DNA of 64,000 nucleotides from CAZYLZ01 sp964648335 (GTDB taxonomy: Bacteria; Patescibacteriota; Minisyncoccia; Phycocordibacterales; UBA2100), in the NCBI GenBank assembly GCA_964648335.1, contig CAZYLZ010000007.1, positions 1-64,000 of the forward strand, written 5' to 3'. The position numbers and the translations under genes were made by a program. Below the pieces are notes generated by a model. It saw only the letters and a list, made by a program, of their open reading frames with translations. It made no database searches and was not told where the DNA came from. This document shows positions 33,590 to 41,634 of this stretch, piece by piece; the first letter of the stretch is position 1, and each line of letters starts with the position of its first letter.

Positions 33590-35217
33590 TGCAAGATTCG
33601 GTCACTCGCGACAAGAGTGTCGCACCCGATTCGTGGCACGAGGAACCCTGGTCGTTTTTCCAGGTGCCCTCGGCCAGGTTTCGCGATTACGTACGGCACA
33701 AGTACGATGAGTATCCTAAGGCGACAATCTCGGTCATCGCACTGGTGCTCCTCGCGCTCATCGTCGAACGGCCGCTCTATCACCACGTGCTCATCGCGGC
33801 ACGCATTTACAGTGCCGCGGCGGTACTCACGGTGCTCGCGTGTCTCGGCACCTGGTGGCTTCTCGTTCGCGCGCCCATCCGTATCAAAGCGGTAGGGAGC
33901 GTAATCGGAGTCATGGTGGTGGCAGCCATCCTCTTGTTCGGAAAAAGCTCGCATCAGTATGTATCGCAATACCTGCGCTACAAAACACTCGAGCACACCG
34001 TGGTCGATCTTACTCAGCGGCCGCTGACGGACAACGAACGGCTTCTTGCACTCAACGGCGTCCACACGGCCGCTCGCGAGCGCATGAACGAGACCGAAGC
34101 GCCGACCCTGCCGGACCTCGTCCGAGACGGGTCATCGTATGTCTGGACGATGGCGATCGAGCCGGGCAAATCACTCGGACGCTTTCTCGATGATATCGAG
34201 GAGCTCCTCGTGATCCCGGCAAACGAACCATCGCCTGACATATCTCGTCGTAATCGAACACGGGTACACTTCGATGTTGGCGAGAGCCTCGCGTTCTCGC
34301 GCAACATCAACACCTGTGTCACGCGCGCGCTTTCGCCCTGGCGTCTGTTCTCGTACGAGCCCGGCAACGTGACTCGTATCAAGGACGACTCCGGAAAATG
34401 GGTGCAGGCAGTGACCCTGATAAAGTGGTCGGGCTGGCTCTTTCCGTGGCCCGAGTTCGGCGGCGTGCAGATCGTCGAACAGGGGAGTACGAATATCATC
34501 GGCCGCAACCTTTGGGGATGCGGCAGATGGATCCCACCCGAAAAGATTGCCGAGCATAAGTACTTGCTCGGTCAGAACCTACAACCGTACGAGGTGACCC
34601 GTTTCATGGCCGCGAGCCTCCGCTTCCAAGCGGGGTTCACCGGTCCCATGTGGTTCTCGCGCAAGGGCGATCTGCGTATTGCGGATATGCCCGAGGACGT
34701 GAACCAGCAGCCGTTCACCTTGTACTTCAACATGCCGAACGGGAGCGCGAAGCTCTATCAGTACTTCGCGCTCGAGCCGCAAGATGCCGACAAGCAAGGA
34801 CTCGCGACGAGTTTCTATGTTCCGGCTGACGGCGTCGGCGCGAAGTTCGAGTACCGGCACTTCCACCTTAAAGAGGCGCCTATCGGCGTCACGACGGTGG
34901 CAGACCAGGTACGAGCGTCACGAAAGAATTACGACTGGGTGCGTAACGCTCCGGTCGAAGTGCGTCCCTACACTCACATGATTGCCGATAGCAAGGGCAA
35001 CCTCGCGCCTCGCTTCACGTGGATGGTGACGGTCGTGACGATCAAAGAGAGGAAGCCGGGCGTTCCTCTCGAATTCACTTCGGGCTCTGATCCGGAAATC
35101 GCTCTGGTCGATGCATACCGCGCTCGCGTGGTATGGGTCGATTCTCAGCATCCCGACAGGTGGCCCGAACAGCTGCGTGCTTCGCTTGGAGAACTCTGGG
35201 CGGCGGGCACTCAGTAA
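33589..35217 (+). CDS. Cluster gene 6: membrane protein with large C-terminal domain
   Basis: 542 residues, ATG overlapping the previous stop, GGAGG 5 bases upstream (a GTG three bases earlier is possible). Residues ~45-130 contain three membrane helices (ISVIALVLLALIV, AAAVLTVLACLGTWWLLV, VIGVMVVAAILLF); the remaining ~410 residues are predicted soluble with many strands. By charge the large domain may be outside. I recognise no family. It ends the operon, followed by a strong terminator. Confidence 0.83.
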   Translation: MQDSVTRDKSVAPDSWHEEPWSFFQVPSARFRDYVRHKYDEYPKATISVIALVLLALIVERPLYHHVLIAARIYSAAAVLTVLACLGTWWLLVRAPIRIKAVGSVIGVMVVAAILLFGKSSHQYVSQYLRYKTLEHTVVDLTQRPLTDNERLLALNGVHTAARERMNETEAPTLPDLVRDGSSYVWTMAIEPGKSLGRFLDDIEELLVIPANEPSPDISRRNRTRVHFDVGESLAFSRNINTCVTRALSPWRLFSYEPGNVTRIKDDSGKWVQAVTLIKWSGWLFPWPEFGGVQIVEQGSTNIIGRNLWGCGRWIPPEKIAEHKYLLGQNLQPYEVTRFMAASLRFQAGFTGPMWFSRKGDLRIADMPEDVNQQPFTLYFNMPNGSAKLYQYFALEPQDADKQGLATSFYVPADGVGAKFEYRHFHLKEAPIGVTTVADQVRASRKNYDWVRNAPVEVRPYTHMIADSKGNLAPRFTWMVTVVTIKERKPGVPLEFTSGSDPEIALVDAYRARVVWVDSQHPDRWPEQLRASLGELWAAGTQ

Positions 35218-35246
35218 AAGCTCTTTCTGTTCTTTCGCTAACGCAA

Positions 35247-35278
35247 ACGGGCGACTCGCATGAGTCGCCCGTTTTTTA
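35247..35278. terminator. Strong terminator ending the operon
   Basis: AACGGGCGACTC / GAGTCGCCCGTT then TTTTTATA. It overlaps the end of the convergent Nudix-type gene and also works in reverse. Confidence 0.92.
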
Positions 35279-35965
35279 TATGACCTCGATGGGTACTACC
35301 GTGCTGGACTTGAACTTGTATAAGGCTGCGGGGCGCGAGCGTCCGCCGGTACGCTTCTTTCCAAGATCGGTGAGTATGCCGAGTTTTAGGATCTTCTTGC
35401 GGAAGTTTCGCTTGTCCAAATCGGTCTTGATAATGCTCTCGAACGACTGCTCGAGTTCGGTGAGGGTGAATTCTTTTGGCATGAACTTGCTTAAGAGTGT
35501 TGTGTACGTGACACGCGACTGCAGGCGCTCGACGGCGAGCTTGAGGATCTCGTCGTGATCGTATGCGAGCTTCTTCGCTGCCGCCAGAGGCGCCCACCAT
35601 GCGCTCTCGGTATCCGCTTTTTCTTCAGTAGAAAGGGTGTCCCATGACGCGAGTCCGAGATAGGCGACAGACACGACGCGGCCACGTGGGTCACGGTCGA
35701 TATCGCTAAACGTATAGAGCTGCTCGATATGAGGTGTCTTTGCGTCGATGTGTCCTTTTTGGGTGAGTATGCGGAGGGCTGCCATACGCGCAGTCTCGTC
35801 GGGATGGATGAGTCCGCCAGGCATGGCCTTCGAGTCGGGGTAGTGGGGGATGCGGTGTACTGGTGCAAGCCTGACCAAGAGTTGTCCGTCTTTGATGGTA
35901 AACAAGACGACGTCGACAGCGAGGACCGCAAAGCGCAGATGCTCGGGAGCGAGAGGTTTTTCCAT
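35276..35965 (-). CDS. Nudix-derived regulator with degenerate active site (NrtR-like)
   Basis: 229 residues: a Nudix fold (~8-140) and a C-terminal winged-helix region (~150-225) with KILKLGILTDLGKKRTGGRSRPA, the NrtR plan in which the Nudix domain senses a metabolite (ADP-ribose in NrtR) and the wing binds DNA. The Nudix box GLIHPDETARMAALRILTQK keeps the first Gly, Glu and Arg but all three glutamates of REUxEE are replaced (Ile, Gln, Lys), so hydrolysis is unlikely. TTGACA-16-TATGAT lies directly upstream with the -10 ending 9 bases before the ATG at 35965. It diverges from the J-pseudokinase gene and probably controls this region. Confidence 0.85.
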   Translation of the reverse strand: MEKPLAPEHLRFAVLAVDVVLFTIKDGQLLVRLAPVHRIPHYPDSKAMPGGLIHPDETARMAALRILTQKGHIDAKTPHIEQLYTFSDIDRDPRGRVVSVAYLGLASWDTLSTEEKADTESAWWAPLAAAKKLAYDHDEILKLAVERLQSRVTYTTLLSKFMPKEFTLTELEQSFESIIKTDLDKRNFRKKILKLGILTDLGKKRTGGRSRPAALYKFKSSTVVPIEVI

Positions 35966-35974
35966 AGTGCCCGT

Positions 35975-36002
35975 ATCATACTCCAACCTTTGATATTGTC
36001 AA
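35975..36002 (-). promoter_or_regulatory. Promoter of the Nudix-type regulator
   Basis: Minus strand TTGACA, 16-base spacer, TATGAT; predicted leader of only a few bases. Confidence 0.8.
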
Positions 36003-36036
36003 TAGTACACTTATGCACAGCCTACATAGTGTATGC

Positions 36037-36065
36037 TTGACACGTTTACAAGCTGGGTGTAGTCT
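36037..36065 (+). promoter_or_regulatory. Divergent promoter toward the J-pseudokinase gene
   Basis: TTGACA, 17-base spacer, TAGTCT. It leaves a leader of about 100 bases that contains the GTAC array and then ATAGGAGG 5 bases before the ATG at 36170. Confidence 0.65.
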
Positions 36066-36081
36066 CGAAGTAGGAGATAGT

Positions 36082-36115
36082 GTACAAAGTACATTTAGTA
36101 CCGCGTACTCAGTAC
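36082..36115. repeat. Array of five GTAC sites (candidate operator)
   Basis: GTAC occurs at 36082, 36089, 36098, 36105 and 36112, with spacers of 3, 5, 3 and 3 bases. Each unit is palindromic. A sixth GTAC lies at 36005 beside the divergent regulator promoter, within the imperfect inverted repeat TACACTTATG/CATAGTGTA. The array is in the leader just downstream of the predicted +1 of the J-pseudokinase gene, where a bound repressor would block transcription. Binding by the adjacent Nudix-type regulator is inference. Confidence 0.7.
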
Positions 36116-36169
36116 CTCGACATCGGGACCGACCTCTGACACAGGAATGTCCCTCTATAGGAGGAATAC

Positions 36170-37312
36170 ATGAGCTCAACCGATTCGTTTACCGAAGTCG
36201 CGCGCGCCATCCGAAGTGCGCGAACCTTCGCCAACGTCTTCGGGTCACTTGGCCCAGGAGACGCCATCACCAGACGCTCCGGCCTGCGAAAGCAGTTCGG
36301 CTACCTGGCAAAGATGGTGCATCCTGACCTTGTCGCCACGAAGCATCGTACCGACGCGGCAGAGGTGTTCAAGCTCTTGAACACCTTGCGGCATGCGGCC
36401 GAAGAAGCCATTCAGCAAAATACCTACGATGCGCCCTTCGGATCGACAATCTCGTTCGCCGAGTCGGAAGACGGCGGCGAACTAGTATCGCCCGCAGGCA
36501 CGTACCGGCTCAAGGTTGAGCCGCTGTGCCAGGGCGACTTCTCGGTCTTGTATCGCGGCACCAAGCAGGGCGCAAAGCCCGAGCTGGTGCTCGCCAAGGT
36601 CGCGAGCGATCCAACGTCCAATGCATGGCTCGAGAAGGAGGCGGCGCTCTTGCGTACCATCGCAGGAGCAAAGCCAGATTCTGCCATCGCGGGCATCCGT
36701 CGATTCTTGCCGCAGATCAAGGACACATTCCTGTTCGTCGGCGAGAAGAACACACGCTACCGAACGACGATTTCCGTCTGGGTTCCCGACATGGTCTCGA
36801 TAACCGACATCATGAAGGCGTATCCTGCGGGGCTCGACCCGTCCGAGGCGTGGCCGCTGCGACGCATCATTGCGCAGACGCTCGCAGCTTCGATGCTCGG
36901 CGTCGTACACGGCGCTATCGTTCCCGACCACGTGCTCGTCGATCCCTTCAAGCACGAACCCCTCCATATCGGTTGGGCACATGCGGTAAAGAAGGGCGAG
37001 AAGATCACGCAGATTATCGATCGCTGGCGCGACTGCTATCCGCCCGAGGTCTTTGCTAAGAAGGCTGTCGATCATCGCACCGACATCTACATGGCGGGCG
37101 CGACGATTGTAAAGCTTCTGGGCGGCTCCGTGGAGCGCAAGTCGCTTCCGGCAGCTGTGCCAAAAGAACTGGCAACGCTCGTGTTGCGTTGTCTCGAAGA
37201 TTCCCCGAAGAGTCGTCCGCAAGACGGCTTGGAACTCCTGAACGAATTCACTCGCGTCATCAGGAAGATATGGGGGAGGAACTATCGGGTACTTACCATA
37301 CCCAATAGTTGA
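36170..37312 (+). CDS. J domain fused to a protein pseudokinase
   Basis: 380 residues. N-terminal J-like domain (~20-80) with HPD at 51-53 (YLAKMVHPDLVA). A protein-kinase fold follows (~95-370): glycine loop CQGDFSVLYRG, the ATP lysine in LVLAKVA and the helix-C Glu in KEAALL are present, but the catalytic loop reads HGAIVPDHVLV instead of HRDxKxxN and the DFG position is IGWAHA. Catalysis is therefore unlikely; it is a pseudokinase that could bind ATP or a partner. The J domain would bring DnaK to that partner. GGAGG precedes the ATG. The vWA gene follows after 38 bases on the same strand. Confidence 0.85.
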   Translation: MSSTDSFTEVARAIRSARTFANVFGSLGPGDAITRRSGLRKQFGYLAKMVHPDLVATKHRTDAAEVFKLLNTLRHAAEEAIQQNTYDAPFGSTISFAESEDGGELVSPAGTYRLKVEPLCQGDFSVLYRGTKQGAKPELVLAKVASDPTSNAWLEKEAALLRTIAGAKPDSAIAGIRRFLPQIKDTFLFVGEKNTRYRTTISVWVPDMVSITDIMKAYPAGLDPSEAWPLRRIIAQTLAASMLGVVHGAIVPDHVLVDPFKHEPLHIGWAHAVKKGEKITQIIDRWRDCYPPEVFAKKAVDHRTDIYMAGATIVKLLGGSVERKSLPAAVPKELATLVLRCLEDSPKSRPQDGLELLNEFTRVIRKIWGRNYRVLTIPNS

Positions 37313-37350
37313 TATCAGCGAGAAATCGAAACCTAGAAAAGGAGAACACC

Positions 37351-38361
37351 ATGGGTGGTGGATCTTGGGATACCAAATCGTATGTTTCGTCTGCATCGTC
37401 GCGTCGCTCGGCCGGCATTGCCGACTTCGATTACGACGCGAAGGTGAAGTCAGGTGCCGCAAGCGGAGTGCACGCGAGTCTCGATCCTAAGAAGGTCGCA
37501 GGTTCGACCAGTCCACTTGCCGGCAAGAACGTGCGCGAAAGCCGCGACGGTCCGGATCATCCGGAATCGCTGCCAATCGCGTTCTTCTTCGACGTCACCG
37601 GATCTATGGGCGAGATTCCCATCATGCTCCAGAAGAAGGTTGCTACCTTGATGGACGTGATTCTCGCCAAGGCCGGGGTCAAGGACCCGCAGATCCTGGT
37701 GGGTGCCATCGGCGACTCTACCTGCGATCGATATCCGTTCCAGGTGGGCCAATTCGAGTCGGACAACCGATTCGAGGAAGCTCTCCGTTCGATCATCATC
37801 GAACGCGGCGGCGGCGGACAGAACATGGAGTCGTATGCGCTCGCATATCGCTTCATGGCCTATCACACAGCTACCGACGCCTGGGAGAAGCGAGGTAAGA
37901 AGGGCTATCTCTTCACCATGGGTGACGAGATGCCATGGCCGACCGTGACGTCTCGCGACGTGTACAAGCTCTTCGGAGTGGAAGCCGCGAAAGATGAGAC
38001 GGTCGAAGAGCTGCTTGCCAAAGTTCGTGAAAAGTGGGAGGTATTCCACCTGTTCTCGAAGGATGGCAGCTACGCCAACGACACAAAGGTCCACGATCGG
38101 TGGCGCACACTTCTCGGCGAGCGCTTCGTGATGGTCGAGGACTCGTCCCTGGTCTGCGAGATCATTGCCGGCCTCGTCCACATGCTCGAGACTGCAGCCG
38201 ACGTCGACACTGTCGTCGCCGACATCGGGGTCAAGGGTGCCGCCGGAGCGGCCGTGAAAAACGCGCTCGTGCCGGTGGCGCGCTCGGTAGTGCCGTCGCA
38301 TGTCGCCAAAGGCACGCTCGCTCACAAGAAGGGAAAGACTCCGGGCGTAAGCAGGATCTGA
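37351..38361 (+). CDS. von Willebrand factor A domain protein
   Basis: 336 residues from the ATG at 37351 (AAGGAG 6 bases upstream). An N-terminal ~80-residue Gly/Ser-rich segment (MGGGSWDTKSYVSSASSRRS) is followed by a vWA domain (~85-290) with the MIDAS motif FFFDVTGSMG, a conserved GGGGQNMES loop and MGDEMPWPT for the third metal-site position. The tail is Ala/Val/Lys-rich. vWA proteins paired with kinases or AAA+ ATPases usually act as metal-dependent assembly adaptors. It is cytoplasmic (no signal). The adjacent pseudokinase and the AAA+ operon are the likely partners. Confidence 0.87.
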   Translation: MGGGSWDTKSYVSSASSRRSAGIADFDYDAKVKSGAASGVHASLDPKKVAGSTSPLAGKNVRESRDGPDHPESLPIAFFFDVTGSMGEIPIMLQKKVATLMDVILAKAGVKDPQILVGAIGDSTCDRYPFQVGQFESDNRFEEALRSIIIERGGGGQNMESYALAYRFMAYHTATDAWEKRGKKGYLFTMGDEMPWPTVTSRDVYKLFGVEAAKDETVEELLAKVREKWEVFHLFSKDGSYANDTKVHDRWRTLLGERFVMVEDSSLVCEIIAGLVHMLETAADVDTVVADIGVKGAAGAAVKNALVPVARSVVPSHVAKGTLAHKKGKTPGVSRI

Positions 38362-38393
38362 TGATCATGCACGCGTAACCGGATCACAACAGA

Positions 38394-38428
38394 CCGAGCG
38401 AGCGCGATGCTCGCTCGGTTTTCTTTTT
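38394..38428 (+). terminator. Terminator after the vWA gene
   Basis: CCGAGCGAGC / GCTCGCTCGG then TTTTCTTTTT, a canonical intrinsic terminator. Confidence 0.92.
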
Positions 38429-38453
38429 GCTCAAATGACAATGGAGAGAACAA

Positions 38454-39794
38454 ATGGAACTCGAAAAGAAGGCGACTATCGTCGCCGATCTAGGATTCGG
38501 CGACGCTGGCAAGGGTACAATCGTTGACTATCTCGCTCGCACAAGCGCGGTCGCAGCAGTCGTTCGCTTTAACGGAGGGGGTCAGGCGGCGCACAACGTG
38601 GTGTTGCCCGATGGGCGTCATCACACCTTCTCGCAGTTTGGTGCCGGCTCGTTTGTGAGCGGCGTCAAGACGCACCTGTCGCGGTACGTGCTCGTCGATC
38701 TACCTGCCCTCATGACCGAGGCGCGGCATCTGGCTGGGCTCGGCGTTACTGATGCCTTGGCACGTCTCACTATTGACGGCGATGCTGTCTTGGTGACGCC
38801 GATGCACAAGGCGGCAAACCGGATTCGCGAAACGCTTCGCGGTTCTGGCAAGCACGGAAGCTGTGGCATGGGCATCGGGGAGACCATGGCAGACACTATC
38901 GCGTTCCCACATCGCACGATACGGATGCGCGATGTCCGTACGCCCGAAGTGCTCGTCGAAAAACTGCGTTTCTTCCAGAAGCTCAAGCTCGACGAGTTCG
39001 GCCCGATGCTGAGTGCGGGCGCTCTTGATGCATCGCTTGCCGAGGAGATAAAGCTCCTGACGGCACACGATACTCCCAATGCGTGCGCGCTTACGTTTTG
39101 GCAGATTGGCATGCGATTGCGCATAGTCGACACGCCATACCTCGCACGACTCGCGAGAGAAGGTTCACTCGTGTTCGAAGGTGCGCAGGGCGTACTTTTG
39201 GACGAGTGGCACGGCCTCCATCCGTTTACGACTTGGAGCACTACCACGCCCGCTAATGCGCGGATACTCCTCGCAGAGATCGGGTATCGCGACCAAGTAG
39301 AGACTATCGGCGTGGTGCGAACGTACCAAACTCGCCACGGTGCAGGGCCTCTGCCCACTGAAGAGAAGGGTATGAGTTCGCTCATGCCCGATCTGCATAA
39401 CGGCACCGGTCGCTGGCAAGACGACTTCCGTGTCGGTTGGCTCGATGCAGTGCTCACACGCTACGCGATCGAGGTGAGCGATGGTGTCGATAGTATCGCA
39501 CTCACGCATCTCGATCGGATTCCTGCAAAGCCGCAGATCGCGTGCACGTACGCAGATGCGGACGGGTCGCCGATCATGCTGCGCAAAAAGGCGATGCTCA
39601 CAGACCTGCGTGAACAAGAGGCGCTCACGCGGCTTGTCGCTCGCGCACATCCGCAGTACCGCTCGGTACCGACGAACGACCGTGGGTTTATCGCGGCTGT
39701 CGAGCGAGAGCTCGGCGTTCACGTATCGATCGCGTCATACGGCCATACATGGCTTGCCAAGCGGAAGCTTAGTCGGCTTGCGCGATGTGCCTAA
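38454..39794 (+). CDS. Divergent adenylosuccinate synthetase (PurA) homologue
   Basis: 446 residues with the PurA fold: P-loop region DLGFGDAGKGTIVDYL (canonical QWGDEGKGK; the catalytic Asp is kept), GSCGMGIGETMADT, FEGAQGVLLDEWHGLHPFTT, GVVRTYQTRHGAGPLPTE, RVGWLDAVLTRYA and a late SIALTHLDRIP. Canonical GPNAGHT is replaced by FNGGGQAAHNV. It may join an amino acid to a purine nucleotide using GTP, but substrate changes are likely given the altered loops; ordinary PurA remains possible. GGAGAG precedes the ATG. It follows the vWA gene after a terminator, so it may need read-through or its own promoter. No other purine genes are nearby. Confidence 0.85.
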   Translation: MELEKKATIVADLGFGDAGKGTIVDYLARTSAVAAVVRFNGGGQAAHNVVLPDGRHHTFSQFGAGSFVSGVKTHLSRYVLVDLPALMTEARHLAGLGVTDALARLTIDGDAVLVTPMHKAANRIRETLRGSGKHGSCGMGIGETMADTIAFPHRTIRMRDVRTPEVLVEKLRFFQKLKLDEFGPMLSAGALDASLAEEIKLLTAHDTPNACALTFWQIGMRLRIVDTPYLARLAREGSLVFEGAQGVLLDEWHGLHPFTTWSTTTPANARILLAEIGYRDQVETIGVVRTYQTRHGAGPLPTEEKGMSSLMPDLHNGTGRWQDDFRVGWLDAVLTRYAIEVSDGVDSIALTHLDRIPAKPQIACTYADADGSPIMLRKKAMLTDLREQEALTRLVARAHPQYRSVPTNDRGFIAAVERELGVHVSIASYGHTWLAKRKLSRLARCA

Positions 39795-39803
39795 CCAACT
39801 TCG

Positions 39804-39841
39804 GACCCCGTATTGCCTGATGGCTGTGCGGGGTCTTTTTT
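39804..39841 (+). terminator. Terminator after the PurA homologue
   Basis: GACCCCG / CGGGGTC with an 18-base loop and TTTTTTA tail. Confidence 0.8.
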
Positions 39842-39905
39842 ATACCGCTTTTCGTCCTTCATCTGCCTGTTGTGGTGCCGACAGGCTGTTTGCTATACTC
39901 ATATC

Positions 39906-40421
39906 ATGAATAAAAATCTCATTCCGGTAATTGTCGGTGGGCTCCTGCTCGCATTCGTCGCATTTGGCGTATGGTACTCGGTAGGCCGCTTGGCTGTAAC
40001 GAACATCGGAGAGAACACACAGACTGTATTGAGCGTGGTGACTACCTTTGGACAGCAGATGGAAAAAGTACCGCTGTTGGCGAGTAAGGAAGAACTGACC
40101 TCTGCGATGCAGGAGGCATACGGGCCGTACGTTGACGTCGCACTTATCTCTAAATGGCTCGATGTGCCCGCGAGTGCACCGGGACGTAAGACTTCAAGTC
40201 CGTGGCCGGCACGCATAGACGTATCCGATGTCGTCCCGAACGATGACGGCTCATATACTGTAAAAGGCAATGTCGTCGAAGTCACGAGCGCAGAAGCCAC
40301 CAACCAGGATGCAACGATGTATCCGGTATCGCTTACGCTTATACAGCGAAACGACAAGTGGATCATAACGACGTTCGACATGGTTGAGCCAGCGCCGGCA
40401 ACGTCGACACAGACACGATAA
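39906..40421 (+). CDS. Membrane-anchored extracytoplasmic protein, 171 residues
   Basis: TATACT ends exactly 6 bases before this ATG, which fixes the start (longer frames cross the promoter). N-terminal anchor (residues 5-27), helical segment (~30-75), then a strand-rich domain with GSYTVKGNVVEVTS and YPVSLTLIQRNDKWIITTFD, a pattern seen in NTF2-like lipoprotein-type domains. Function unknown. The thioredoxin-like gene starts 49 bases later on the same strand. Confidence 0.8.
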   Translation: MNKNLIPVIVGGLLLAFVAFGVWYSVGRLAVTNIGENTQTVLSVVTTFGQQMEKVPLLASKEELTSAMQEAYGPYVDVALISKWLDVPASAPGRKTSSPWPARIDVSDVVPNDDGSYTVKGNVVEVTSAEATNQDATMYPVSLTLIQRNDKWIITTFDMVEPAPATSTQTR

Positions 40422-40470
40422 TCGGGGGGATATCGAGGAGAGCGTATGTGCGGGGAACGTTCGACACGTC

Positions 40471-41625
40471 ATGAACAAACAAAACCTATACCTCGTCATC
40501 GCGCTCGTCTTCATAGTGGGTGGTATCTCTCTCATTAATGCACAAAAAGTAGAACGGGGAAGCGCTGTCGCCCAGGATATTCTTATAGATGATAGGGTGC
40601 GCACTACCGCGGAAAACGACGTTTCCACAACCGATTCAGATACGGCGAACAATCCGCTGATACAAGGTCGTAGCGCACGTGTCCAACAGAAAGAGAAGAC
40701 CTACGAACGAGCGAAGGAGATCACCACCCCCGACGGATTCGTGAACACAAAGCCGTTCGCCTTGAAGGACATCATAGGGGACAAGGTGGTGCTCATCGAT
40801 TTCTGGACATACTCGTGCATCAACTGTCAGCGCACCTTCCCCTATCTGCGGGCCTGGTATGCGAAGTATAAGGACGACGGACTCGTCATCGTCGGGATCC
40901 ACACTCCCGAGTTCGCCTTTGAACGCGAACTTTCTAATGTGAAGAGTGCGTCGGCCAAGTTCGGTCTCGAGTACCCGATTGTGCTCGATAACGACTACTC
41001 CACCTGGGGCGCCTACAAGAACCAGTATTGGCCGCGCGAATACCTTATCGACGCCGACGGCTTCATCGTGCACGACCACATCGGCGAGGGCGGATATGCC
41101 GAGACAGAAAAGGCGATTGTGGCGGCGCTAAACGAGCGCAAGCGTCTGCGCAAAGAGAAAGAACTTGCATACGTGCCGACGGCGCCTGTGGACGCCATCG
41201 CACCATCTAACGGCGTCTCGCCCGAGACCTACTTTGGATTTGGCCGAAGAGACGACACACAGATTGCGAATAAAGGTGCTCCGACATGCGACGGTAGTAC
41301 CTGTGACTTCGTCGCCAAGGATTCGCTCGAAAAGAATCAGTACGCACTTGGAGGTTCGTGGCAGACCGATCAGGACTCGATAGAGTCAAAATCGGCAAGC
41401 ACCATAACTTTCAAGGCGCATACCAAGATGATGTATCTCGTGGCACAGGCGAAATCGGGGACACTACCGGTGCGTGTATATGTCGACGGCACCTTGACCA
41501 AGACGCTCTCCGTGAAGGATTCTACGCTCTACGACATCGCGGCATTCTCCGGCGTGGAAGACCATTTGATAGAGCTTAAGGCCGATAAGCCGGGCCTTAT
41601 CGTATTCACGTTTACGTTCGGCTAA
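40471..41625 (+). CDS. Extracytoplasmic thioredoxin-like protein, DipZ C-terminal type
   Basis: 384 residues: N-terminal anchor (7-25), a charged linker, a thioredoxin/redoxin domain (~85-225) with the redox motif WTYSCINCQR and the DIGEGGY-type end (HDHIGEGGYAETE), and a C-terminal jelly-roll-like domain (~270-384) as found in DipZ. Such proteins are reduced by CcdA-type transporters and keep exported thiols or methionine sulfoxide reductases reduced. The CcdA gene follows after 9 bases, so together they correspond to a split DipZ. No clear Shine-Dalgarno site at the ATG used here (40471). Confidence 0.92.
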   Translation: MNKQNLYLVIALVFIVGGISLINAQKVERGSAVAQDILIDDRVRTTAENDVSTTDSDTANNPLIQGRSARVQQKEKTYERAKEITTPDGFVNTKPFALKDIIGDKVVLIDFWTYSCINCQRTFPYLRAWYAKYKDDGLVIVGIHTPEFAFERELSNVKSASAKFGLEYPIVLDNDYSTWGAYKNQYWPREYLIDADGFIVHDHIGEGGYAETEKAIVAALNERKRLRKEKELAYVPTAPVDAIAPSNGVSPETYFGFGRRDDTQIANKGAPTCDGSTCDFVAKDSLEKNQYALGGSWQTDQDSIESKSASTITFKAHTKMMYLVAQAKSGTLPVRVYVDGTLTKTLSVKDSTLYDIAAFSGVEDHLIELKADKPGLIVFTFTFG

Positions 41626-41634
41626 CACCTCGTT

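Noticed and set aside
38454..39794. PurZ (2-aminoadenine pathway) assignment
   Set aside because: The catalytic aspartate typical of PurA is kept (GFGDAGKG), whereas PurZ replaces it, and no partner genes are present.
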